This document shows positions 1-11,790 of a DNA stretch of 64,000 nucleotides, one piece after another. The DNA is taken from assembly GCA_032622095.1 (NCBI GenBank), contig CP136061.1, forward strand, positions 4,770,505 through 4,834,504, read 5' to 3'. The notes under the pieces were generated by a model. The model saw nothing but the letters and a program-made list of their open reading frames with translations, was not told where the DNA came from and did no database searches. Source of the DNA: Siphonodentalium dalli. Lineage: Eukaryota > Mollusca > Scaphopoda > Gadilida > Siphonodentaliidae. The translations under genes and the position numbers were made by a program. Within the stretch, counting starts at the first letter, position 1, and each line of letters starts with the position of its first letter.

Positions 1-400
1 TTCAGAGAAAGATTTACTACGACCAGGCCGAAATATGTCACAATTACAAAGTTTGGTATGCCAGAAAATAACAGTAGGTTACGGTGGTCATCGGAAGCGC
101 CCATGAGTTGTATAATGAACGAAATGAGTCCATTATTATATGATATGGTTTCGACGAGTAAGCGCCTGACCCTAGGTCCTCATGACTCGTCACGAAAAGG
201 TGATTACGACCAGTCACCTTCCCGTCCACCAAGCCCAAAACAGGCCAAAATCAACTCTAAGCTGAGGACAACCAGATCAGAATATTAAGAAAAACGCGCG
301 CGATATCAGTGCACTGCACGCGATGTAGACCGATGCGCGATTAAAAAACAGACGTAATACACATACATAAATATAATTAAATAAAGTGAAGTCAGTGAAG
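1..400. other. No gene recognised
   Basis: Short open frames on both strands show no recognisable domain, no codon bias and no convincing splice sites. I see nothing else in this stretch. Confidence 0.5.
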
Positions 401-2130
401 TGGAGATATTTTTTACATGTAGTCATTGTGCCATCATGGGCGAAGATATGGGTGGGCAATATGTCTATGACAAGACCATTATTAGAGTGGTGGTAATCAA
501 GTAACAACATATGTCGTAACACGTGGTTATGTTATGAAAATCAGAACGGGGGGGGGGGGGGGGTAAAGGGCAGTCAATCAAATCATTTGTTATATTTAGA
601 AGCCAGTGGTGTACATGTAAACAATTAACTGTAACAGTAATGCCGATGGTATGACCATTATTGGAGTGGTGGTAACGAAGTAAGGATATATGTCGTAAAC
701 GTGGCTATACACTGTCGCGGTAATGTTGTAAAATCCTGAATGGGGCGGGAGGGGGGGGGGGGGGTTGTAGCCAACCAGATATCTAAGTTGGCAATTTGGT
801 ACCAGTTTATATGGTATGGAATTACAATTATTGATCAGATATGGATATGCAACAATAATATATACATGTTATTAAACGCAACTATACTGTCACGAAAAGC
901 TTAGGTATATACACATAACTATACAGTGGGGATAAGGGTGGGATGGGTTATGGAAGGGCCGTGGATTAGTATTGATTTCCATGTAATTTGCGTTGAATGC
1001 GGTGCACATTCAATCAAATGGTCTCTCAAATGTTAATAATAACTATATTTAGTTACTTAGGTTTACTCGTTTAATAGAACCGATGTAGACGAGGGTATCT
1101 CATATATGAATGAAATTTAAGTGTAAATTGCGATATTGAATAAATCTAATTCTAAGTTACCTTATGTGAATGCATGCCATAGTATTATATAGACAATGTA
1201 GATTCCGTCATCCCTGTCATTCGAATTATTTCTGTGTATCTATCTTATATACATGTGCACAATATTCAGAAATCAACGAACACACGCAGCCCAACTCCGC
1301 GGATCCATGGCAGCAAATGATTTCAAACGATACTTGTTGACGCACGTAATGACGTAGTTAAACGTAAAGCAAGTCGCGCGATTGAATGACGTCATAGTCA
1401 ACAGGTGCTTGGCGTGGCAGGGCTGTATACATATGCCTGTGGGGAGGGGGATCATAGGGGGCTTCAGCAAGGATAGATATCCATGATTGATATAATTTGT
1501 CTGGTCAACAGTACTATTGTGCATGCATGGCATTAAATGCATGGTACCATGACTGTACTGTCGTGGTAATAGTTATGAAACGGGAGGGGTAGCTAAAATT
1601 TCTTTATAATCTGATAGGTATCATGACGTTTAGATCATGATTGATATAAAATATTATCGTTTCAACAGTAATATTATGCATGTATGGCATAGCAAGGTAC
1701 CATGACTGAACTGTCGTGGTACGAGTTATGAAACAGGAGGGGGTAGCTAAAATTTCCACACCAGTCCTGACTCAAACACCAAACCAAGGAATAGTAATTG
1801 ATGTCATGATGAGTGTAGACACGAAAGTAAGCAAAGAAATGTTTAAAATTTGAACATGTCATGTGCCGTGAATATATCATAGAAAGCTTGTTAAAGGTAT
1901 ATGAAACGCGGACAGTGGGTAATATCCGGGTGGGGTGGGGGTGGCTGTGGATATAGTATCGTTAATCAGATAATAATAGTCAACAGTTTCTTATTGGAAC
2001 AGGGTAATATATATATATTTGAAATAGGCAATATATTATATAGAGTAATGAAACAATTTTTTAAATGTACAGTATATATAAAATAGGTTGTCGTTTGTTG
2101 GAACCCCCCCCCCCCCCCCGCCCCCGTGGT
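401..2130. repeat. Degenerate tandem array with G-run unit ends
   Basis: Diverged units of about 165-200 bp share phrases such as a 'gaccattatt(a/g)gagtggtggtaa' core and end with 'gttatgaaa(a/c)...' followed by a G-rich run. Clear unit pairs lie at about 420-563 and 630-764, and at about 1410-1590 and 1600-1750. Pure G runs occupy 548-563 and 751-764, with looser G-rich ends near 1441, 1580, 1736 and 1929, and a pure C run at 2104-2119. The pairing was judged by eye. No coding sequence is visible. Confidence 0.55.
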
Positions 2131-2394
2131 CCAGTCGGCCCCCATACGCAGCGGGACTATATATCTAGGCGAAATTTATACAAAATAGATACGGAAATTC
2201 TCACAAAGGTGAATATCTTGCCAATTTAAATATAATCTTACCTTAACTATAGAAATAATCGAAGAGACCGACCAATATATCGAATTTCGAGATCCACCAC
2301 AATCAACAAGACTCCATGTGTACATTTTACGGCAGCCTGTGAGCCTGTACGAAACAACGACGCGCGCGTGACCACCACGTGAAATTTAAAAAAA

Positions 2395-2545
2395 CCGACG
2401 TCACATACAAATATGTGTGGTGATGTACACATATATGTGTGGATATTGGGTGATACACACAAATGTGTGTATTGTTTACACATTTATGTTCAGATAATGC
2501 CTCCACACAGTCATTGTGTGGAAGCTGCCACACAGTCCTTTTTAC
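2395..2545. repeat. CA/TG-rich quasi-palindromic tract
   Basis: The stretch is built of short alternating 'acacat/atgtgt' and 'ccacaca/tgtgtgg' blocks that pair with each other in several registers, so it could fold into hairpins. Open frames across it on both strands are products of the repeat and show no protein family. Confidence 0.5.
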
Positions 2546-3615
2546 AGTGTACATGTGTGCTTAGTTTAACCGTTGTTTTCTCTGAAATGTTACAGTCGAT
2601 GTGGTTAGAATTTTCGACCATCTTAGTTCGTTGCTAATGTTTTTCCAATGAGGATTGTGTTCGGATACTAACTTATCAGTTTTATTCTTTGACATAAGTC
2701 CACCATATGTCTTTAAATCTCCAGATCTTAACCGATAAACATATAGTATAAGGTCCGAACAAGATCTTTGGTATTAATAATAAACGCATGTGTGGTCGCC
2801 ACAATGTACTTTTTTATTACATTAATGGATACATTTATATATGCACATATTCATTCTCAATATCATTTTCGTTCGTCCTTAACAGGCGCGTCCACGTGGC
2901 GGGCAATAACGTATCAGGTATGCCCCATGTGACATACTTGATATATGGAAAAAATGAACAGGAAAATATATGATGGAAGTTTCATAATTATCCAAATAGA
3001 GGGATACATGTAGGTTGTATCCAAGAATAAATTGACCGTGCACAGTGTATGGTAACATAATGTGCAAAACCCTCCAGAGACCCAGAAAATATAAGATCTA
3101 GGTAAAATCTCAAATTAGGAAGTTATAAAATCCAAGATTGCGTCCAATATGGCCGCCATTTTTGTTATTGACACTCTGCATATGCATAACAGGTATTTGA
3201 GCTGGACCAACGCATCGTCAATGCTTTATACGTTACGGTATTTTGCATACACTCTGCCTTGTAAAATGTATAAGGCATTTACTTGCACAAAAGTGATGAT
3301 GGATATCAAAATGGCGTCCAAAATAATACAAAATGTTCAGATAAAACGATCATCTGAGTTTCAAAAACATGTTCAGTTTAAGCGTGTGTAGATAATTCGT
3401 TCGTGTCTAAATATGTGATCCAAATTCAATAAAAACTGTAGGTACTAAGTTAATAAATATTCAAGAATTGCTCGAAGAAGCGACATCAGGCAATGTCAAA
3501 TTGCCACAATAGGACCGATATCCAACCTAACATTCATTTGCCGCAAACTAGTCAAATGTCTGCTGCACCATACGACTACTGACTTACGCAATAGTATAAC
3601 ACAAATGGAAACCAC
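2546..3615. other. No gene recognised
   Basis: Anonymous AT-rich sequence. A 'ccaatatggccgccattttt' phrase near 3146 resembles the unit core of arrays further along the window but is not tandem here. Confidence 0.4.
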
Positions 3616-3619
3616 AATT

Positions 3620-4560
3620 AGTCGGATTCCTTATGTCGACAAAAATGATCGCGCGTTTTCGGAATGTTAAAAGCGATATGAGAACAGTTTCTATACCACC
3701 AGTGTGTCTATTTTCAGAATCTACCTGTTTCCAGCTTGATATTTTAGTGGAAACAGGTTTGTGTGAGGCTTTTGTTTTTGTACCCCTCTATTTTTTCCGT
3801 CCACCTGGTAATAAAAACAAGCTATTACGCATAGCAAGTTCGGTAAGTGGCTTTCTTTGTTCTTGGAAATCGAATAACATGGGGCGATCTTGCCAACAAT
3901 TACTTAATTACATATCTTAATGTGGAATTTTATCAAAAATCATCAGACGAATTGCATTTATGACTTCAATTTTCTTTCCCAAATATTAAGGTATATTCTT
4001 AAAATCAGCAATATCACATATCGACAAACTAGAACAATCTATAAGGATATCTTGATCATATGCCACCAACAAAACTGCGATACATCGAGTATTGATAAAT
4101 ATATCGCAGAAAAGCTAACCCTACCACACCCTCGCTGATTTCACAAGTCAGATTCCTTTGGTCGATAACAACGGTCGCACCATTTCGGATTGTATAAGAC
4201 AACATTCGAACGGTTAATTTATCAATATCGTTACTACTGTCAGAGTTTACCTGTGTCCAGTTGAAATTTTATTGGAAAAAAGAGTTTTTGGACTGTTTTA
4301 AGAATTTAAAGAGCGTTTTCGTATTATACAAATAGTAATCCTCATAACTAACCTTCTGGTGGACTGTGCGAGTTGAAATTAACAAAAGTATCACATATGG
4401 CGGTCTATTTTCAGAGTCTACTTGTTTTCAGTCTGATATATTTGTGCAAACAAATTGTTTGGACGGTTTTTTAAAAAAATTTAAAGAGCGTTACCTGATT
4501 ATACATATATTAACTAACACGATTAGCCTTTTCATGAATTGTGCAAGTTGAAATTGTGCA
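3620..4560 (+). repeat. Degenerate direct repeats
   Basis: Two segments, from about 3623 and from about 4150, share a diverged order of phrases ('gattcctt..gtcgacaa', 'gatcgcgc..ttcgga', 'cagagt(t/c)tacctg'). Within the second, about 4245-4385 and 4405-4555 form a closer pair of about 165-bp units, each with 'aatttaaagagcgtt' and '(t/g)gtg(c/a)aagttgaaatt'. No coding content is visible. Confidence 0.45.
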
Positions 4561-5044
4561 CATATGTCAAGTGTGATTCTGAAATGTATTTTTGAGAATG
4601 GTGTCGTCAGATAAGTCTCCGCTGGTACAGTACTACAGTTGCGAACAAAACTAACGTTGGTCCCTAGAGAGTTTGACAATTTACTCAACTGTTCACAGTG
4701 GTGGAACTTAATGGCTATCATATATGCATGGCTCTTACATGTAATCTACCGTAACTACATGTGATTTACATGATTAACATGCAATATAGTCAGGCCACCA
4801 GATACAGTATTATGTATGTGGCTCATAACAATGGTATACATCACAACCACGTGCTTCAGTGATAATGTCCACTATTATACAAATGCAATGTCGTTGTAAA
4901 ATTGATTGATGGTGTTTTTTCATTAATTGACAAATCTAATGTTTATTGCCAGGACAAAGTACCGCATAATACGGAGATGTGTGCTAACAAATATGGGAGT
5001 CATATTTATGTAAGTGTCAGTCAAAACTTTCAGGAAATGAGAAT
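4561..5044. other. No gene recognised
   Basis: I see no exon-like segment, RNA gene or repeat that I can support in this stretch. Confidence 0.4.
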
Positions 5045-5193
5045 ATTTTGTTTTATTTCGTGACCACGAAATACTAATTCGTCGCCACGGAAATAACTAA
5101 TTCGTGGCAACGAAATAACAAATTCGTGGCCATGAAATAACTAATTCGTGTTCACGAAATAAATAGTTCGTGGCCACGAAATAACTAATTTTG
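5045..5193. repeat. Palindromic ~22-bp minisatellite, left block
   Basis: About six imperfect copies of a roughly 22-bp unit 'ttcgtggccacgaaataacta'. Each unit contains the dyad TTCGTGGCCACGAA, so every copy is itself a small palindrome. The same unit recurs in reverse complement at 7470-7576, so the two blocks could be the ends of one foldback element. Confidence 0.75.
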
Positions 5194-5354
5194 ATATACG
5201 ATACCATTGTTGTGATGGAAGCGAATATAGATGATATGGTCTTAGTTGAGCCATGGCGATTTGAGATAAAGGGTGTTGTAGGGTGGCCCTAGGCGACATA
5301 AATTTCGACTCAGTATATAATTCCTTGTTTTGATTGAAAGCGGTACCAGACACC

Positions 5355-5417
5355 GCTAACCCCGATTGGCTAACCGCTAACCCCGATTGGCTAACCGCTA
5401 ACCCCGATTGGCTAACC
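5355..5417. repeat. 21-bp tandem repeat, three copies
   Basis: Three near-identical copies of 'gctaaccccgattggctaacc'. Each carries an ATTGG (inverted CCAAT) core. The copies are too similar to be old. Confidence 0.9.
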
Positions 5418-5597
5418 GATAACAGCTGCGCTTGTCCCGTAAAAATAGCTTAGGTGCCATCAAAAACACGTGTGTATATTGATCTAAATTTAAATACTGG
5501 GCGGAACAAAGAGACGCCATATTTTAATTTGAGCATGCGCACACATTGACAAATAAGCTTCTTGTTTAAAATATTTTGTTTAAAGAAAGACATTTAG

Positions 5598-6280
5598 GCC
5601 AAAACAAAAAGGTTTTGGTTCTCAGGCCCCGCCGCATTGAATAAAAAGGGCCGCATTAGGCCTTTTTATTGCAATGCCTGATCTTATAACAAAAAAAAAA
5701 TAAGAAAAACAAAATTTGAAAAAAAATAAAAATTGTGTGTGTGGATTTTATCAACATGTCCATAGCAGATTTGTGTTGAATATTAGTGTACATTGAGCTC
5801 TAACATGTAATGTGTTAAAAAGTGACTTGCAGGCTTACAACATGAAGTAGGTGACTACAATTAAGAAAATGATTAGCTGATCCTCATGCTCTTCTTACAA
5901 TTAGTCATTGTGAACAACTTACACTAATTGTAACTTTATACAATTGAAAGGCACATGACTACATTCAGGATCACATATTAGAATGGGGAGGTATCAGTGT
6001 TTTGACAATAATAACAGTAGTTAATGTCAGGGGCATTATATATTGTTAGGTAATCCCAGTCAAACACTGGTAGTAGTACAATGTCATTTTTATATAAGAC
6101 TAAATGAGTTTATATGCATAACAGTTCCCTCTACCTTTCTGGTTATTACTAGACAGAGGAAGTTATCTGTGTACATGCTTACTATGCGCAGAAAAAAATA
6201 AAAAATAAAAATAAAACCCTCCCTCCCTCATTGATTGGAAAAAAAAATTGCCCGAGAACCAAAACACTTTTTGTTTGCCT
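5598..6280. mobile_element. Candidate MITE with ~30-bp terminal inverted repeats
   Basis: The left end, about 5598-5627 (core 'ggttttggttctcaggc'), matches the reverse complement of about 6250-6279 (core 'gcccgagaaccaaaac') over roughly 30 bp with a few mismatches. The 680-bp interior is AT-rich and non-coding. No target-site duplication is clear, so the superfamily cannot be named. A chance or decayed inverted repeat is possible. Confidence 0.5.
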
Positions 6281-6589
6281 TATTCATCGTAAAACACGTT
6301 TTCGACGCATTTATTAATCTCATCACAATAGGAAAATAAGTGTTACAGTGGACAAAGACCGAAACGATGTGTTATTGAAGTGTTTTTCGTCTATCTTGAA
6401 GTTGAAAGAGACAGTTATTTCAGAGTTGAAAACTGAACAATTACAAGCACGCATTACTTTCTCTTCTCCGTTTACAAAAATTGATTGACGCTCATAAATT
6501 ATTCCTTATTTGGAATGTCTGCGACATCAGTATGACGTCACGATATTAGGGGAAGCCCATTGTTCTGGAAATGGGGTTTTACATGAATT

Positions 6590-7310
6590 CGTGTCGATGT
6601 AATATGATAATTATTACGGAGATGTTTACGTCGGCTGGGGTGGCCCGTAAAACAAATTAAGTAATCACCTTTCACCAACCCGATCCAAAGTTGCCGCCGT
6701 CCTGATGGTGGGTTACATAGGCACCCACGACATTCAGTATATCTTGGGGTCACCCTACAGCACCAATTATACCACATACAACAGTTAAGGGGGCGAGAAA
6801 TTGTATAGGTGTCATATTTGTGCCCATCTGGGGTGGCTCTTTTGGATCGGGGATGGTGAAAGCGGGTTAACATTTAGTTTGTCTCAGGGGCCACCCTACA
6901 ACACACTGTATTCGACCTAAAATGGGGGGGGGCGGGTGCATGGTACCACATATGGACCACTCTGATCAGTTATCATTTTCGCTCGAATGGGGCTGAAGGT
7001 GTGAAAATTTAGCTTGCTTTGTGAGCCACAGTACAACACCATTTATTTGATCTATATCGTTCAAGTGACCGAGAAATAATGTGGAGCCCATTTGACCCCT
7101 TCTGAGCGGCGACCATTTTGGATCGCGCGGGTATGATTGAAAGGGTGAATATTTATAAGCTTGTTTTGGGCCCACCGTACAAATCCCCTTATCTGACTTA
7201 AATCGGCAACTTGCCCAGAGTAATGGCATTCCCATTCGATCTCTTGTGGAAAAACTAATGAATATTCATTTTTGTCTTGGAGCCACCTGACATGTGTTTC
7301 CCCGTTCTCT
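6590..7310. repeat. Degenerate ~125-170-bp tandem units
   Basis: Diverged units recur with the phrases 'gccaccctacaacac', 'gagccacagtacaacacc' and 'gcccaccgtacaaatcc' at about 6746, 6890, 7022 and 7170, each followed by '...ttaa/tcgaccta..' and a 'cattttggatcg' phrase. The units are too diverged to call exact boundaries. Open frames across them (for example 6538-6873 minus) are array by-products. Confidence 0.45.
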
Positions 7311-7469
7311 CTAGGCTAGTTTATATTGGACATCCATATTCCCATAGAGCCCGGGTCACACGCCATAATGGGTTTATATTAGCTTCTCTGCGAACGTACG
7401 CATTGTTTCTAAAACATCATCAAGTTAGTGTAACCATACCGTAAAGGTATCTGGATATATACAAAGGTC

Positions 7470-7576
7470 AATCAGTTATTTCGTGGCCACGAATTAGTAT
7501 TTCGTGACCACTTATTAGTTATTTCTTGGCCACGAATTAGTATTTTGTGGCCACCATATTAGTTATTTCGTGGCCT
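7470..7576. repeat. Palindromic ~22-bp minisatellite, right block
   Basis: Four to five copies of 'agttatttcgtggccacgaatt', the reverse complement of the block at 5045-5193. The opposite orientation of the two blocks, 2.3 kb apart, suggests they are the ends of one foldback element. Confidence 0.7.
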
Positions 7577-10505
7577 AACCCAGCCACTGTAGCTTATGGA
7601 TAATTCTGTTTTAGTATTAAATTTGGAGAAACCAACCAGCACCAATGTAACTACAACAACTCATCTATGCCAGTGATATGTTTAGCCAAATAGATGTGCA
7701 TAGGATGGTATTGTTTAAAAATGTTAAACAATGTTATCATGTCCATGTGTATTGCTAATTTCAAATTATGTTCATCTGATGATATAGAAAACACTTTCGC
7801 CGTCAACTCGATACCTCCCCCGGGAAACATGTTTCGCATACTAAATTAACATCTCAGTCAACATAACAAATCGCTCCCTAAAATACTTTGCCACGAGAAT
7901 AAAAATAAATTGTCAGTATCAATAGGCAAGACATATCTGGACACTCTCTAAGAGATAATTTATTTATAAGAAGATATATATGTGCATTATGTTATTGGTC
8001 TTATATATAGTACAACACAGTGAGATACAATTGACACAGTGCGGGGACAATACTGTGTCGAAGAACATAGTTAAGGGGACCCTTCCATCATCCTTCATAA
8101 TGTACCATGACTCCATCTGTTGTGAACAAACATTCGACTTAGGCTTAATGGATCGTTCTCCTCCAATAATATACTTGACTTGAACCGATCAATACTATGG
8201 GCCATGGTATTTCTCCGTAAATGAGATTGTGTCTATAGTTAGATGATATTGGTTATGTTCAAATGGTGACACAGATATGAAACTGTACATGTTTGTGCCC
8301 CATGGGCAATTGATCATTATAAGATTGAGAAACTTAGTCTAAGAAATTACCAGGAATTCACTGGAAATTGCAATTATAGCTTAAAGGTCGTAATTCAACG
8401 TTTGCTTTCCGATAGAGTTGATACCCAAATGTGAAACTTGAGATATACCTGCTCGTCAAAGTGAACCAGATGCCTTATTTAAGGTTAGCAACGGTTGCTA
8501 ATCAAATACCACACTTGTGTACTAATCATTTATTTGTATTGCCTTAATTTAGTCGGTGTCTAATCACATATGGTGCTGGTTTTGTTAAAAGTTGGGCACA
8601 TGCATGTCTAAAACTATATATGCAGCCATGTTCTGCATAGGCCACTGATCATTATAAGATCGGGAGACTTTGCCACCGGTCCCGATAGCTCATTAGTAAC
8701 GGTTACTACGTACCTACTCGGAATGTAGGAACATGCAACCAAGGTTCATACCTATTTTACTAATTAAGCTCTACTTTAGTGGAAATTCGAATTTACTGGA
8801 TTTTCACAGCTATACACGAAGTGTGGAGATAAACTGTGGTCAGAATATTGATGGTGAATGTTGGGTTTTAGTCGCTGCACTGAAGTTGGCCAAATATAAC
8901 TGGCGTGGGAAACGTGAACGCAAAGCCTATATATATACCGCAATAGTGAAGACCTCAGCTGCACCGACATGTCCGTTTATCAGTATATAGCACAAATCCT
9001 GCGAAAAAAACAGATTCCCTCAGTGCATGTGGGATAGACTCCGATGACAACGTGTAAATATTGGTCGCAACTGTAGCCAGAAAGAATAATCTGATCACAT
9101 CCATTCTTTTTAAAACTACGTATGTGTTTCATACTCAGTATTTTTTTTTGAAATATTAGTACGCGCATATCATCATACGCAAAATGGCGCCATTTATACA
9201 AAGTACTAGAATCTCCATAGGCTCAGTGTTAAATTTGGATCACAACTGTAGCCAACAAGAATGAACCGATCACATCAAAATTTTCAAAAATACATGTAAT
9301 AATGTAAATACGAAGCGCTCTCTAAATGATTTTGACCCCCATTTAGGCCGACCCGCCAACATATTCAAGAATGGAAACAAGTCAATCCTGAAAACACACC
9401 TACTAGGCATACAAAATCCGTTTTGAGGTCGCTTTTAACAAACCTAAAATGCAAAATGACATAAGGAATCCGACTAAATGACAAATTAAATATACATATG
9501 CGCTAATACAGTTGTTTATTAAATTACCAATAACTAAAGTGTGTGCACCCAGGTAATATCGCATTGGTTGCGCATGAATATAAGCCGTATATAGCGTTGA
9601 TCAGATATTACGCCAATTGCTTATAATGGTCGTTGATTGATACATTCAGTTGCGTTATGTTCCAGTTAAATATCCCAACGATAATCATGCCAAAATATAA
9701 TCCACAACACCACATACCGAGTCCCGTCTCGCATGGAATTATGCCTATTAGCGGAGGCAGTTCTTTAGCATATTTTGTTTATAATTGCCCAATTCTAACA
9801 ATTGACACAATACTACACGGTTACAGGTTCGATGAAATTAGTCATTATGTTAAATATTCACATTGGCGGCCAATAGATCATATTTTTTAACCAACGCACT
9901 ATAACGCGGGGTTTCTGACTAGTGGTTGGTGAGTTGGTTCCCAAGCTATTGCCTTCGCTTTCCTCTTATTTTATTTTATGGCAGCTGTTCAAGATTCACT
10001 TTGATGTCACAGTATATGAATACATCTATTTGTGCGTTTTGTTATGTTGCGGATTAATTTTCGTCAAGAGATGAGGACATGACAAGTTATATCATAATTT
10101 ACACGGGATAACTACCAAATAAACTTAATACGTTGATCTAGAGATGACAATTTCACCATGCTAGTGATTAGTAGCAGTATCAGTGAGTAATATACAGCAC
10201 ATTTTGTAGATCTTCGCAGCGGAGTGACGTGATGAAGTTGAAGGTTATATAACATGTGACTCTTCCTGGTTTTCATACTGGCAGTATTTGTAATATGTAC
10301 TTTTAAATGTACAGCAGTTCAACTCATGAGTTGTCTCTCACACATATATTAGCATGTGTATAGTTAAGAGATTGTATAGAGAGTATTATGAATGAAACAG
10401 GTGGAGTCGCGACTTTCCAAGTTTCAAATATTGGCATATAACGTGGCCGTTATTAAATACCGTGACACATGTCACCTAAGAATCTATATAATCTATATCT
10501 ATATT
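7577..10505. other. No gene recognised; minor diverged duplications
   Basis: Two loose direct duplications are visible: 'gatcattataagat(t/c)g(a/g)ga' phrases near 8312 and 8648, and a roughly 180-bp pair beginning about 9049 and 9228 ('aactgtagcca(g/a)..agaat'). None of the short open frames resembles a protein family. Confidence 0.35.
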
Positions 10506-10509
10506 TGCG

Positions 10510-11790
10510 AATGTCTGTCTGTCTGTCTGTGTTCTATAGAAATCCACATGGGACCATCTAGATGATACCAAAAGGGTCTACTAGGGGTAGCTTTTTTACG
10601 AGAAAGATAATGGTCGGGGTTAGAATTTTCTAAAGTGACGCCGTTGTTGTCAGGGGCAGAAAGGGGGGAGGGGCAGAAAAAAAAAATTGTCGGCGATTGC
10701 CACGAAACTTATATATAATCATCCCCATAATATGAGGAATCCTATGGTGTCGTTTAAATATGTCAAAAGTGGCGTCGTTCAAGTCAGGGTTGCACGAAAG
10801 GGGAGAGGAGCACCAAAATTGATAAAACTAATTTTAGCGCCCATTTCCACCGAATTGATATATATTCTTCTACATGATACAAGGAATCTAATTGTGCGAT
10901 TTAAGAACGCCAAATTGTTGTCCAAACGATGAGATATTGGGAGTGGGTGGGCACTAAATTTGATAATAATTGGTTTAGTCGCCGATTGCCACCACACTTA
11001 TACAAAAGCATCCCCATGGTATGAGGAGTTTAATGGTGTGGCTTATATCTGTCAAATGTGGCCTCATTCGAGTCAGGGGTGTATTGAAAGGGACAGGGGC
11101 ACAAAATTGATGCATAGTTATTTTGGCGCCAATTTCCACTAAATTGATACACGTTCTTATCCATGATACGGGGAATCTAATCGTGTGATTTAAAGACGCC
11201 ATAGTGGTGCTGTTTAGGTGAGAGATGGGGATGGAGGGATTGGCACCAAATTTGATAAAACAAATTGTATATAAATTGTGTATAGAGATGAGAGGGACAC
11301 AAACAGTTATATCTATATGTTTAGTGTCGATTTCCGCGAGATTGATGCATATTCTTCTCCGTGATACGAGGAATCTTATCATGTGGTTTAGATACACCAA
11401 ATTGGTGCCATATGGGTGAGAGATATGGGTACCTTCAATTTGATACGAATTTGTTTACTCGCCAATTTTCACCAATTTCATATATATGCTTCTCAAATGA
11501 TACAAGAAATCAAATTGTGCTGTCTGTCTGTCTTCCTGTCTGTCTGTGTGTTCTATATATAACTTCACGCGGTACAATCGAGATGTCACCAAGGCGTTCT
11601 AAGAGGGGTAACTTTTAACACGGAAGATAATGGTGCGGGTTTAAATTTAAATTAAAATGGTGCTGTTGGTGTCAGGGGAAGAAAAGGGGAAGGTCGGCAA
11701 AATTAAAAAAATATGATGAATTAGTTTTGTCGCCGGGGTGAGAGATATCGGTTCATAACTATTCTCATAATTTGTTTAGTTGCGTATTAC
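10510..11790 (+). repeat. Degenerate ~145-bp tandem array between two GTCT-led segments
   Basis: Units begin at about 10691, 10837, 10980, 11125, 11328 and 11460 with 'cgcc(g/a)att(g/t)ccacc..' and contain 'catgatac(a/g)aggaatc'. Two longer segments, at about 10510 and 11520, each start with (GTCT)n followed by 'gtgttctata', then 'ggggtaacttt' and 'gaagataatgg', so there is also about a 1-kb higher-order repeat. Runs of open frame inside are not a gene. Confidence 0.65.

Noticed and set aside
2126-2138. A-box-like 'gtggtccagtcgg' next to a C run
   Set aside because: Matches the SINE head only over 13 bp; no B box or SINE body follows in either direction.
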